Source of the DNA: Betaproteobacteria bacterium
GTDB lineage: Bacteria; Pseudomonadota; Gammaproteobacteria; Burkholderiales; Burkholderiaceae
Direction: 5' to 3'
Length of the DNA stretch: 12,290 nt
Assembly: GCA_015654605.1 (NCBI GenBank)
Contig: JAATGO010000185.1
Span: 1 to 12,290 of the forward strand
In this document: positions 6,297 to 12,290 of the stretch, piece after piece
How the letters are laid out: the number at the start of each line of letters is the position of its first letter
Numbering within the stretch: position 1 is the stretch's first letter
Position numbers and translations under genes: made by a program
The notes under the pieces: generated by a model
The model's input: only the letters and a program-made list of their open reading frames with translations
The model's database searches: none
What the model was told of the DNA's origin: nothing

Positions 6297-7574
6297 TCAA
6301 GCCTTTGTTTCATCTTGCACGATACGATCTACTACATGTGCTCCATGACGCACCAGTAATTCATAGTCCTGTAGCAACATTTCTTTCTTTACTCCAGTCT
6401 GCACAGCAGTCTGTGTCCGCTCCAACGTACTTAAATCTTCCAGCAATACATCGCGTAAAGCGACTTTCATATATTCCAAATAAAAACGGCCACCTGCCGT
6501 ATTCATCTCTGGATAATAGACACGTGCCTCCAATAATGTCTTGCCTTGCGATAGAGGCCGGAAGTTATAAGCTTGAAAATAATTCGGACGTAAAGAAAGG
6601 TAAAAATCCGGGAAGACCACATTGATATCGAATAACCAGTTTGGATGTCCTGTCCAATTCATCCCTTTAGGCAAATCCTCCTTACGAAAGTGATAACTGG
6701 CAGCACCAACACCGGCACGTAATGCTGCAGCCGCAATTGGCTTGGAGGTAGATGAAGAAGTAATTGCTTCTTTCGCAGCCTCACCACCGGCAGTTACTGC
6801 ATTAGGATTACCATAGACAGATTTTGGGTTACCTGCAATCGATAAACGACGATGGAATTCGCCACATAGCGCATCCAATGGTGGCATCGATCCTCCATCT
6901 GTCGTATCAATCGCATCAGCAATGGAATGTCCATGGACATAAGCAACGTGATATGCTTCCTGAAATGCATCCAATGCCAATTTCCAATTACAGTTGACTA
7001 CTGTGCTCCAGGAAAAACCTGTGGTAATTTTATCGAATGGGTATCCTTCAATATCAGCAAACATTGGGCGCATGAAATCTGTCAGTGATAACTCTGGTTC
7101 TGGATCCATATTGATAAAAATGAATCCCTGCCATACATCACAAGCCACACGTGATAGGCCATGATTGCACTTCTCCAGATCGAAAAATGATTCCTCTTCT
7201 GGAACACCAGTCAGATTGCCTTCTAAATCATAAGCCCAGCCGTGGAACTTACAAAAAAACTTACGTACCTGTCCACGCTTTTCATAAACAATCTGATTCA
7301 TGCGATGAGAACACACATTGTGCATTGCATTTACGACTCCTTTCTTATCACGCACTACGATAATGGAGGCTTCACATGCATCCAGATCCTTGACGAAAAA
7401 ATCCCCCGCTTTAGGAATTTCTTCAACACGCCCTACATGCAACCAAGTTTTCTTGAAAATCTTTGCTTGCTCTTTGTCATAATAAGAACTGGAGATATAG
7501 GGATCAACAGATACCGGACCCTTGCCTAATTCAGGGTAGCGATCATGCAGATGCAACTTGATGACTTTATTCAT
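6297..7574 (-). CDS. Rieske non-heme iron aromatic ring-hydroxylating oxygenase, alpha subunit
   Basis: About 425 residues, the usual size for an oxygenase large subunit, and first gene of the operon. The Rieske domain is near residues 40-150 with ligands C88-S-H90 and C108-K-F-H111 (CKFHGWAYD). The catalytic domain holds the iron-binding signature NWKLALDAFQEAYHVAYVH, with His209 and His214, and a likely third ligand Asp380 in LLEDLSTLER. The residue three before the first His, the electron-bridging carboxylate that is Asp in naphthalene dioxygenase, is Glu206 here. This is seen in several alpha-only or quaternary-amine-type Rieske oxygenases. A low-complexity Ala/Ser/Thr segment lies at about 262-288. 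The start at 7574 is preferred over 7586 because GAGAG lies 5 nt upstream of it. Substrate unknown. Confidence 0.93.
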   Translation of the reverse strand: MNKVIKLHLHDRYPELGKGPVSVDPYISSSYYDKEQAKIFKKTWLHVGRVEEIPKAGDFFVKDLDACEASIIVVRDKKGVVNAMHNVCSHRMNQIVYEKRGQVRKFFCKFHGWAYDLEGNLTGVPEEESFFDLEKCNHGLSRVACDVWQGFIFINMDPEPELSLTDFMRPMFADIEGYPFDKITTGFSWSTVVNCNWKLALDAFQEAYHVAYVHGHSIADAIDTTDGGSMPPLDALCGEFHRRLSIAGNPKSVYGNPNAVTAGGEAAKEAITSSSTSKPIAAAALRAGVGAASYHFRKEDLPKGMNWTGHPNWLFDINVVFPDFYLSLRPNYFQAYNFRPLSQGKTLLEARVYYPEMNTAGGRFYLEYMKVALRDVLLEDLSTLERTQTAVQTGVKKEMLLQDYELLVRHGAHVVDRIVQDETKA

Positions 7575-7641
7575 GGCTTCTCTCATTGATAGATAGCTAG
7601 ACTCTTTATGAAAAAGAACTGAAGGACATAATCACTCAATA

Positions 7642-7652
7642 ACGAATATCAT
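7642..7652. repeat. Repeat copy 1 (ACGAATATCAT), candidate operator at the operon start site
   Basis: An 11-bp direct repeat, identical at 7764-7774, with a weaker third copy (ACGAATGCAAT) at 7812. In this copy it extends into the small palindrome GAAT-ATC-ATTC. It lies over the predicted transcription start and just downstream of the -10 box, where a bound repressor would block initiation. TetR-type control is inferred from the divergent gene. Confidence 0.4.
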
Positions 7653-7679
7653 TCTGTATTCTGCAAAATCGAATGTCAA
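7651..7679 (-). promoter_or_regulatory. Sigma70-type promoter of the oxygenase operon
   Basis: Minus strand: a perfect -35 box TTGACA (7679-7674), a 17-bp spacer and a -10 box CAGAAT (7656-7651), 4 of 6 including the key A and T. Transcription would begin near 7644, giving a leader of about 70 nt before the ATG at 7574. It is the strongest promoter-like match in the intergenic region. Confidence 0.6.
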
Positions 7680-7763
7680 GCGTTTTTGATTGATATCATT
7701 ACATGATTTTTATTCAGGAAATCAATATCTATTTCATACTGCAGAAGGTGCACCACAATATTC

Positions 7764-7774
7764 ACGAATATCAT
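7764..7774. repeat. Repeat copy 2 (ACGAATATCAT)
   Basis: The second identical copy of the 11-bp repeat, 122 bp from the first and in the same orientation. It keeps GAATATCAT but loses the last two bases of the palindrome. It may be an auxiliary binding site. Confidence 0.35.
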
Positions 7775-7883
7775 CAAAAAAAGCTATTTCGCACCAAAAA
7801 ATGACCTATTAACGAATGCAATTAATTATATTCACTCATTTAGTGCTGCAGAATGTCTCCCTCCCTGCGACACAAAAACAACG

Positions 7884-7910
7884 ATGCATGCTAAAATTCA
7901 TCACATGCAT
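7884..7910. promoter_or_regulatory. Inverted repeat ATGCATG-13-CATGCAT, candidate regulator site
   Basis: Perfect 7-bp arms at 7884-7890 and 7904-7910 are separated by 13 bp, so equivalent positions are 20 bp apart, about two helical turns. With a one-base bulge the arms extend by three more pairs (ACG/CGT). It lies 174 bp before the TetR start codon. The geometry suits a dimeric regulator, but each arm is itself built around the palindrome ATGCAT, which may occur by chance. Confidence 0.35.
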
Positions 7911-8083
7911 ACGTAGTTGTATCAGATGATATTGCCGTGAATCCATCACGCTCTGATAACGCGAAAATTGCAATAAGTGCTGGTTGTCAATAATAAAGAG
8001 CTATACTTCTCTGCTACATATAGCTCAAGGAATCTCAAAAACCAGCGACCGAAAAATCGTCTGTATTTTTAAAAAGAGGACCC

Positions 8084-8725
8084 GTGGCACAAATCAAGAA
8101 AAGCGGCATGCGCGAAGCAATCCTGGAGTCGGCATTTGATCTTTTTTCGCGTAAGGGGTACACACCGACGACAATGGCGGAGATTGCACGAGCCTCGAAT
8201 ATGACTGTTGCCAATCTCTACGTGTATTTCGATTCAAAGCTATCGATCCTGTATGAGATCTATCAACCCTGGCTAGAGCAACAACTTACGGCTCTAACAG
8301 AATCGGTACGAAAATTCCGCACACCAAAATCGCGGCTGCGCCGCATCTTTATCGGTTTATGGAGCGACATTCCCGCAGCAGACCATTCTTTCGCCAATGC
8401 ATTAATAGAAGCTTTGGCTGTTGCCCCTAAAGGCATGGAAAAACCCAATACATTACTGATTGAAGTAGAAAGCTTTCTCACTGCATTAATTACGGAATGT
8501 CTGCCAGAACAACAGGCTCACCTAACTCGAGACGATCTGCTTGCTCACATCATCTGGATGGCCTTCGATGGATTTGTCATTAATCAACATTTAGGAGACT
8601 TGCGTGATATTGGCTCCATTGCAGACATCATGACAAACCTGTTGATGGATAATGGTAGCAAAGCCACTGCTGACACTAATCCCTCAGCCAAACGGCAACA
8701 GAAAAAAACAACTGCCACATCATAA
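8084..8725 (+). CDS. TetR/AcrR-family transcriptional regulator
   Basis: A 213-residue regulator of typical TetR length. The N-terminal DNA-binding domain is clear: a helix REAILESAFDLFSRKGY (10-26), then the helix-turn-helix TMAEIARASNMTVANLYVYF (30-49) with the usual Y-YF ending. The C-terminal two thirds, helical and family-specific, would bind the ligand. The tail after about 195 is Ser/Thr/Lys-rich and probably disordered. It starts with GTG at 8084, preceded by AAAGAGGA at 8073-8080, a strong ribosome binding site. It is transcribed away from the oxygenase operon across a shared regulatory region, so it most likely controls that operon and perhaps itself. The inducer would be the pathway substrate or an intermediate (inference). 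Confidence 0.92.
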   Translation: MAQIKKSGMREAILESAFDLFSRKGYTPTTMAEIARASNMTVANLYVYFDSKLSILYEIYQPWLEQQLTALTESVRKFRTPKSRLRRIFIGLWSDIPAADHSFANALIEALAVAPKGMEKPNTLLIEVESFLTALITECLPEQQAHLTRDDLLAHIIWMAFDGFVINQHLGDLRDIGSIADIMTNLLMDNGSKATADTNPSAKRQQKKTTATS

Positions 8726-8791
8726 TCGGAATATATGACATACCAAGAAAAGTACTAACTGCTTTGTTCTTCGTTTGATACAGTAAAAGGC

Positions 8792-9406
8792 ATGGCAAAC
8801 ACAATGTCGACAACCTCTGGTCATTATATACAAGCACTTCTGCTAGCCGCAGGCCGTGGTACACGCTTTGATCGCACAGGGCGGCATAATAAATTGCTTG
8901 CAACAATGAAAGGAACAAGCGACAGTGTCGCTGAACACACTGCACGTACACTTCTAGAAGTCCTGCCAGTATTGGCTATCGTCAGAGAAGAAGGCCTGCT
9001 TGCAAATAAGCTACGTCATGTTGGATGTGAGGTATCTGTATGTGGAGCGATAGCAGATAAAGGAATGAGTACTTCATTGAAACATGGTATTTTGCAAAGC
9101 GTACATGCATCTGGCTGGCTCATCGCTCTAGCAGATATGCCGTTCGTAAGCATTGGCACCATCCAGAAAATAGTATCGGCAATGGTCAACGGAGCCGATA
9201 TCGTTACCCCTTCGACACATCAGAAACGCGGTCACCCTGTCGGATTCTCTCGATTACACTTAGATGAACTTCTTCATATCTCTGGAGATCAGGGCGCGCG
9301 GTCTCTGTTGGCAAACTATCCTGTTACCGATGTGGAGGTTCTCGATCCAGGCATTTGGATGGACATTGATACTCAGACAGAACTGCATCAGCTCGCCAAG
9401 CCTTAA
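8792..9406 (+). CDS. MocA/MobA-like nucleotidyltransferase
   Basis: A 204-residue protein of the GT-A nucleotidyltransferase fold shared by MobA, MocA and relatives. The nucleotide loop ALLLAAGRGTRF is at 15-26, followed by NKLL (33-36), the metal-binding segment LIALADMPFVS (110-120), the GHPVGFS motif (147-153) and GDQGARSLL (165-173). MocA adds CMP to molybdopterin, and the KRGHPVGF and GDQGAR motifs fit this branch better than the GMP-adding MobA. Molybdopterin cytosine dinucleotide serves xanthine-oxidase-type hydroxylases, but none is encoded in this window, so the link is unproven. It lies 66 bp after the TetR gene and could be cotranscribed with it. Its stop is 23 bp from the convergent MBL gene. 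Confidence 0.85.
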   Translation: MANTMSTTSGHYIQALLLAAGRGTRFDRTGRHNKLLATMKGTSDSVAEHTARTLLEVLPVLAIVREEGLLANKLRHVGCEVSVCGAIADKGMSTSLKHGILQSVHASGWLIALADMPFVSIGTIQKIVSAMVNGADIVTPSTHQKRGHPVGFSRLHLDELLHISGDQGARSLLANYPVTDVEVLDPGIWMDIDTQTELHQLAKP

Positions 9407-9429
9407 GTATTGAGACTCGAACTGCCATA

Positions 9430-10200
9430 TTACACATTCAGCCAGTCAAATCCTTTTTCCTGACATGCTACCATGACTTCCGTCCTCTCTTGTACCACTC
9501 CCTGGAGCGCGACCAATGCGAGTGCAGGCGTATTGTTTTGCTGACTTAGATGTGCCCCTACCACACGCTTTAACCGACTCTGATCAAGTGCGGCCAGAAT
9601 TTCTGCACTGGTCTCATTCGCCAAATGTCCATATACCCCACCAATACGCCGTTTCAATGAGAATGGGTAAGATGATCCTGCCAGCATGGCACGATCATGA
9701 TTACACTCAAGCATCAGTGCATCACAACCATTCAGTGCGTGCAGCAAATGTGAAGTAGATTGACCTGCGTCCGTTAATATGCCAAGTTTGTGCTGCCCAT
9801 CACTGACAACATATTGCACTGGCTCCCGTGCATCATGGGGCACTGTATAAGGGGAAAATAATAAATCACCAATGGATAAGGCATCTCCATCTCGACAAAA
9901 ATGCAGAGCGACACCTTCGCACTTGTTGGCAACGGCCTGATATGTGCCAAACGTTAGCCAAACAGGAATTCGATAACGACGCGCCAATGTAAACACGCCG
10001 CTGACATGATCCTGATGCTCATGCGTGACAACAATACCTGCGATATCAGAAGGAGATATGTGAAGCCGAGCGAGACGCTTTTCAGTTTCTCGTAAAGTAA
10101 ATCCACAATCCAGCATGACCGTAGTACGCGTCATGCCAGATGCTGCTGAAATAAGTAAGGCATTGCCTTCACTACCACTGCCGAGACTTGCGAATTTCAA
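9430..10200 (-). CDS. MBL-fold metallohydrolase, WalJ/YycJ-like
   Basis: About 256 residues of the metallo-beta-lactamase fold. The N-terminus KFASLGSGSEGNALLI is characteristic of this family, which has exonuclease-like or unknown roles in different bacteria. The zinc motif THEHQDH is near residues 59-65. Further ligand candidates are Asp in LTDAGQ, His in ECNHD and the late His in GAHLSQ. The start is chosen as the second of two TTG codons (10200), because GAGG lies 6 nt upstream and the product then begins MKFASLGSGS, as in relatives. The first TTG (10203) adds one residue. It follows dapA and bamC on the same strand, an arrangement I associate with Burkholderiales. Confidence 0.88.
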   Translation of the reverse strand: MKFASLGSGSEGNALLISAASGMTRTTVMLDCGFTLRETEKRLARLHISPSDIAGIVVTHEHQDHVSGVFTLARRYRIPVWLTFGTYQAVANKCEGVALHFCRDGDALSIGDLLFSPYTVPHDAREPVQYVVSDGQHKLGILTDAGQSTSHLLHALNGCDALMLECNHDRAMLAGSSYPFSLKRRIGGVYGHLANETSAEILAALDQSRLKRVVGAHLSQQNNTPALALVALQGVVQERTEVMVACQEKGFDWLNV

Positions 10201-10244
10201 CAATGGCCTCGTGAAAACAAAGATTACAGGTTAAAAAATAGCAT

Positions 10245-10260
10245 GGTAGCGCTTACTACC
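10245..10260 (-). terminator. Weak hairpin with T-tract between bamC and the MBL gene
   Basis: On the minus strand GGTAGT-AAGC-GCTACC forms a 6-bp stem (one G-T pair) with a 4-nt loop. A run of six T begins 6 nt after the stem. It starts 8 nt beyond the bamC gene. The stem is short and the T-tract is displaced, so it may only attenuate transcription into the MBL gene. The plus strand has TTTT directly after the same stem. Confidence 0.3.
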
Positions 10261-10267
10261 TTTTCCA

Positions 10268-11440
10268 TCATTTCAACTGGTCGTTCAACAATGTCAAAAT
10301 GCGATCAGCCGTTGCAGATACTTCTTCTTTACCATCGTTATTCTGCACGGTAATCGCACTGCTATTGTCACCACTGCCTTTCACAACAATGCGATAACGC
10401 GCTGCTGTTTTGTCCTTATCTTTGGAACTAGAGAAAATCCGAGAGAAGAATCCTTCTGATTCCTTGCTCTTCGCATCCTCATTCTGATCAACATAGCGCA
10501 CAAAATAAACTCCCTGTGAACGATCGCGATCCTCTACAGTGAACCCGACACGATCAAGAGCTAGCCCAACACGGCGCCATGCACGATCAAAGCCTTCATC
10601 TACCTGCACACTTGATCCGGTAGCTGCTTTGAGCAGTCTGGAACGTGCCTGGTATGTAGGTTCGTTCGCCACAGCAGCCTTGGCTTTTGTTTCGTCAGCA
10701 CCGAGACGAACCATGAGTCGTGACAAAAACTCCGCTTCCAGAACCGGATCAGTAGGACGTGCAGTCCATACGGATGTTTCTTTGGCAGACCCGGTCAATA
10801 CCTCTTCTGCGCCACGATGGCTAATAAATATCTCTGTGCCACCGCTAGGTGTTCGCTCCAAACGCGTACGGAACTTGTCGCGCTCACCTGTTGAATATAG
10901 AGAATCGAACACTTTCCCTAAGGTATTACGAATAAAATCTTGTGGAATTTTGGCTCGATTTTCAGCCCAGTCTGTTTCCATCACGCCTGTTTCAGGTGAC
11001 TCAACATTCACGATAAAACCATTGTCCTGCCAAAATTCCTTGATCACTGGCCATAATTTTTCAGGCGGCTGATTAACAACCAGCCAGCGCTGACTACCGT
11101 CACGCTCAATATGGACATCGCCAGTTTTCTGCGGCGCAACCGTATCGACCTGGGTAGAAGAGCGAGTTGATTGCTCCAGGTTATATCCTGATGCGGTTGC
11201 CACCCCTTTGTTTGCCTCGGGTATGGCGTACCGATTATCTCGCTGCAACTGCGTCAGGTCAGGCTGCACATCCAATCTTGGAGCTGTGACCTTATCAGCA
11301 CTTTTGTAATCAATATGATCACCCTCCATTAAGTTGCCAACGGAAGTACACCCTGCCAAACCAACTAACAGCAGATAAACAATAATACCTTGTTGCGAAA
11401 ACTTACGTGAAGCAGAGTAGACGTTCTTACGGATAATCAT
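10268..11440 (-). CDS. bamC: BamC (NlpB) outer-membrane assembly lipoprotein
   Basis: About 390 residues. A hydrophobic stretch IIVYLLLVGL leads to the lipobox LAGC, with the lipidated Cys near residue 31 from the ATG at 11440. An unstructured N-terminal linker follows, containing APRLDVQPDLTQL and NRYAIP. Then come two BamC helix-grip domains, the first with QPPEKLWPVIKEFWQDNGF and ETGVMETDWAENRAK, the second with EGFDRAWRRVGLALDRVGF and SQGVYFVRYVD. BamC is an accessory lipoprotein of the BAM complex, which inserts beta-barrel proteins in the outer membrane, so the host is Gram-negative. A TTG start at 11467 would add nine residues, two of them acidic, before the signal peptide, so 11440 is preferred. 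It lies 58 nt after the dapA stop. Confidence 0.93.
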   Translation of the reverse strand: MIIRKNVYSASRKFSQQGIIVYLLLVGLAGCTSVGNLMEGDHIDYKSADKVTAPRLDVQPDLTQLQRDNRYAIPEANKGVATASGYNLEQSTRSSTQVDTVAPQKTGDVHIERDGSQRWLVVNQPPEKLWPVIKEFWQDNGFIVNVESPETGVMETDWAENRAKIPQDFIRNTLGKVFDSLYSTGERDKFRTRLERTPSGGTEIFISHRGAEEVLTGSAKETSVWTARPTDPVLEAEFLSRLMVRLGADETKAKAAVANEPTYQARSRLLKAATGSSVQVDEGFDRAWRRVGLALDRVGFTVEDRDRSQGVYFVRYVDQNEDAKSKESEGFFSRIFSSSKDKDKTAARYRIVVKGSGDNSSAITVQNNDGKEEVSATADRILTLLNDQLK

Positions 11441-11498
11441 ATCGTTACTAGCGAGTTCAAGGTTCAAAGGAAAATACAGACATTCGTTCGTTAATTCG

Positions 11499-12290
11499 TT
11501 ATTTTAATATACCAGACTCACGCAAAGCGTTACGAACCGTATCATGCCACATGGCATTAAGTGGCGCGAGTGGCAAACGCATTCCGGATTCGATCAGGCC
11601 CAATTCAGTCATCGCCCATTTCAGCGGCACTGGATTCGGTTCAACAAATAATTTGGTATGCAGCGGTAATAATTGATTATTCAATTCTACTGCTCGTGCG
11701 ACATTCCCACCGATAGCCGCCATGCACAACTCATGCATGGCACGTGGTGCGACATTGGCAGTCACAGAAATATTACCGTTGCCACCATAGAGCATCAGTG
11801 CAATCGCAGTCACATCATCACCAGAATAAATAGCAAACGACTTTGGCGCCAGGCGAATCAGGTCAGTTCCACGGGCGATGTTCCCGGTGGCATCTTTCAC
11901 GCCTTTAATTCCTGGGACTTGTGCCAAACGCAAAATCGTTTCATTGCTCATGTCGGCAACGGTACGCCCCGGGACATTGTATAAAATGAGTGGCAAATCC
12001 ACCGATTCGGCGATTTTACGGAAATGCAGATACATGCCCTCTTGAGAAGGCCTGTTATAGTACGGTACGACTTGCAGAGATCCATCCGCCCCTACTTTTT
12101 TAGCGTATTCAGTCAGTTCTATTGCTTCTGCTGTTGAGTTACCGCCTGTACCAGCAATCACTGGAATGCGTCCTGCCGCATGCTCAACCGCGACTTTAAT
12201 CAACTCACAGTGCTCGTCCACAGTTACCGTTGGCGACTCGCCTGTGGTGCCAACAATGATAATTCCGTCTGTGCCCTCAGTAATGTGCCA
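11499..12290 (-). CDS. dapA: 4-hydroxy-tetrahydrodipicolinate synthase, 5' end outside the window
   Basis: The frame is open from the right edge through 264 codons, so the gene begins outside the window and lacks roughly its first 30 residues. DapA condenses pyruvate with aspartate semialdehyde, the first committed step of lysine and meso-diaminopimelate synthesis. Family motifs are clear: GTTGESPT near the start of the visible part, YNVPGRT with the active-site Tyr, and GVKDATGN with the Schiff-base Lys, then YSGDD. The C-terminal helices end in ALRESGILK. Related aldolases share the fold, but these motifs together with the bamC neighbour make dapA the clear choice. Confidence 0.95.
   Translation of the reverse strand, partial: WHITEGTDGIIIVGTTGESPTVTVDEHCELIKVAVEHAAGRIPVIAGTGGNSTAEAIELTEYAKKVGADGSLQVVPYYNRPSQEGMYLHFRKIAESVDLPLILYNVPGRTVADMSNETILRLAQVPGIKGVKDATGNIARGTDLIRLAPKSFAIYSGDDVTAIALMLYGGNGNISVTANVAPRAMHELCMAAIGGNVARAVELNNQLLPLHTKLFVEPNPVPLKWAMTELGLIESGMRLPLAPLNAMWHDTVRNALRESGILK

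Larger units (their letters stand above)
7587..8083. other. Divergent regulatory region between the oxygenase operon and the TetR gene
   Basis: About 500 bp, AT-rich, without a convincing gene on either strand. It holds the operon promoter near 7651-7679, the ACGAAT repeats at 7642, 7764 and 7812, three copies of TGCAGAA (7659-7665 on the minus strand; 7740-7746 and 7847-7853 on the plus strand), the palindrome TGATATCA at 7691-7698 just upstream of the -35 box, and the inverted repeat at 7884-7910. A TATACT -10-like box occurs at 8002-8007 on the plus strand, but no good -35 lies at the right distance. Confidence 0.6.

Noticed and set aside
7642..7910. CRISPR-like or tandem repeat array
   Set aside because: The repeats are only 7-11 bp, unevenly spaced and few; they fit regulatory sites better.
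8002..8007. TATACT as the -10 box of the TetR promoter
   Set aside because: The only decent -35-like hexamer nearby (TTGTCA at 7984) is 12 bp away, too short a spacer, so I did not list it as a promoter.
7587..9429. Mobile-element origin of the catabolic region
   Set aside because: No transposase, integrase, tRNA attachment site or flanking direct repeats are visible, and base composition looks similar on both sides. Transfer cannot be judged from this window.
10539..11072. Long plus-strand frame inside bamC
   Set aside because: It is Ser/Arg-rich with no family features and lies antisense to a certain gene; it reflects codon structure of bamC.

Overview
The window looks like a bacterial chromosome segment of moderate to low GC, most likely from a betaproteobacterium (Burkholderiales-like). 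The reason is the right-hand block dapA, bamC, MBL-fold hydrolase, an arrangement familiar from that order. The genus cannot be told from the sequence alone. Coding density is high, and I see no tRNA, rRNA, insertion sequence or CRISPR.

Left part (about 1-7574, all on the minus strand): a compact operon of ten complete genes plus the start of an eleventh that runs off the left edge. In transcription order they encode a Rieske non-heme iron oxygenase alpha subunit, a small protein of unknown family, a cupin with an intact metal site, a cupin without metal ligands, a BphA4-type FAD ferredoxin reductase, a SnoaL/NTF2-like protein, a PyrK-like flavin/[2Fe-2S] subunit, a PyrD type 1B-like FMN protein, a Rieske ferredoxin, an asparaginase-family protein and a truncated ORF. 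Several junctions overlap by 1-7 bp, so translation is probably coupled. A clear sigma70-type promoter (TTGACA, 17 bp, CAGAAT) lies upstream of the oxygenase gene.

Middle (7575-9429): a 509-bp regulatory region carrying repeated motifs, then on the plus strand a divergent TetR-family regulator and a MocA/MobA-like nucleotidyltransferase.

Right part (9430-12290, minus strand): core genes. They are a WalJ/YycJ-like MBL-fold hydrolase, the BamC lipoprotein of the outer-membrane assembly machine, and dapA of lysine/peptidoglycan synthesis (5' end outside the window).

Working model (inference): NADH electrons pass through the ferredoxin reductase and Rieske ferredoxin to the oxygenase, which oxygenates an unknown, possibly nitrogen-containing ring. 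The PyrDB/PyrK-like pair would then dehydrogenate or reduce an intermediate, the SnoaL-like protein and cupins would act on the products, and the asparaginase-like enzyme would hydrolyse an amide or imide. Three of these proteins carry substitutions at residues that define their families: the PyrD substrate-binding Asn, the asparaginase HGTDT Asp, and all metal ligands of one cupin. This suggests recruited enzymes with new substrates. I do not recognise this gene combination as a described pathway.
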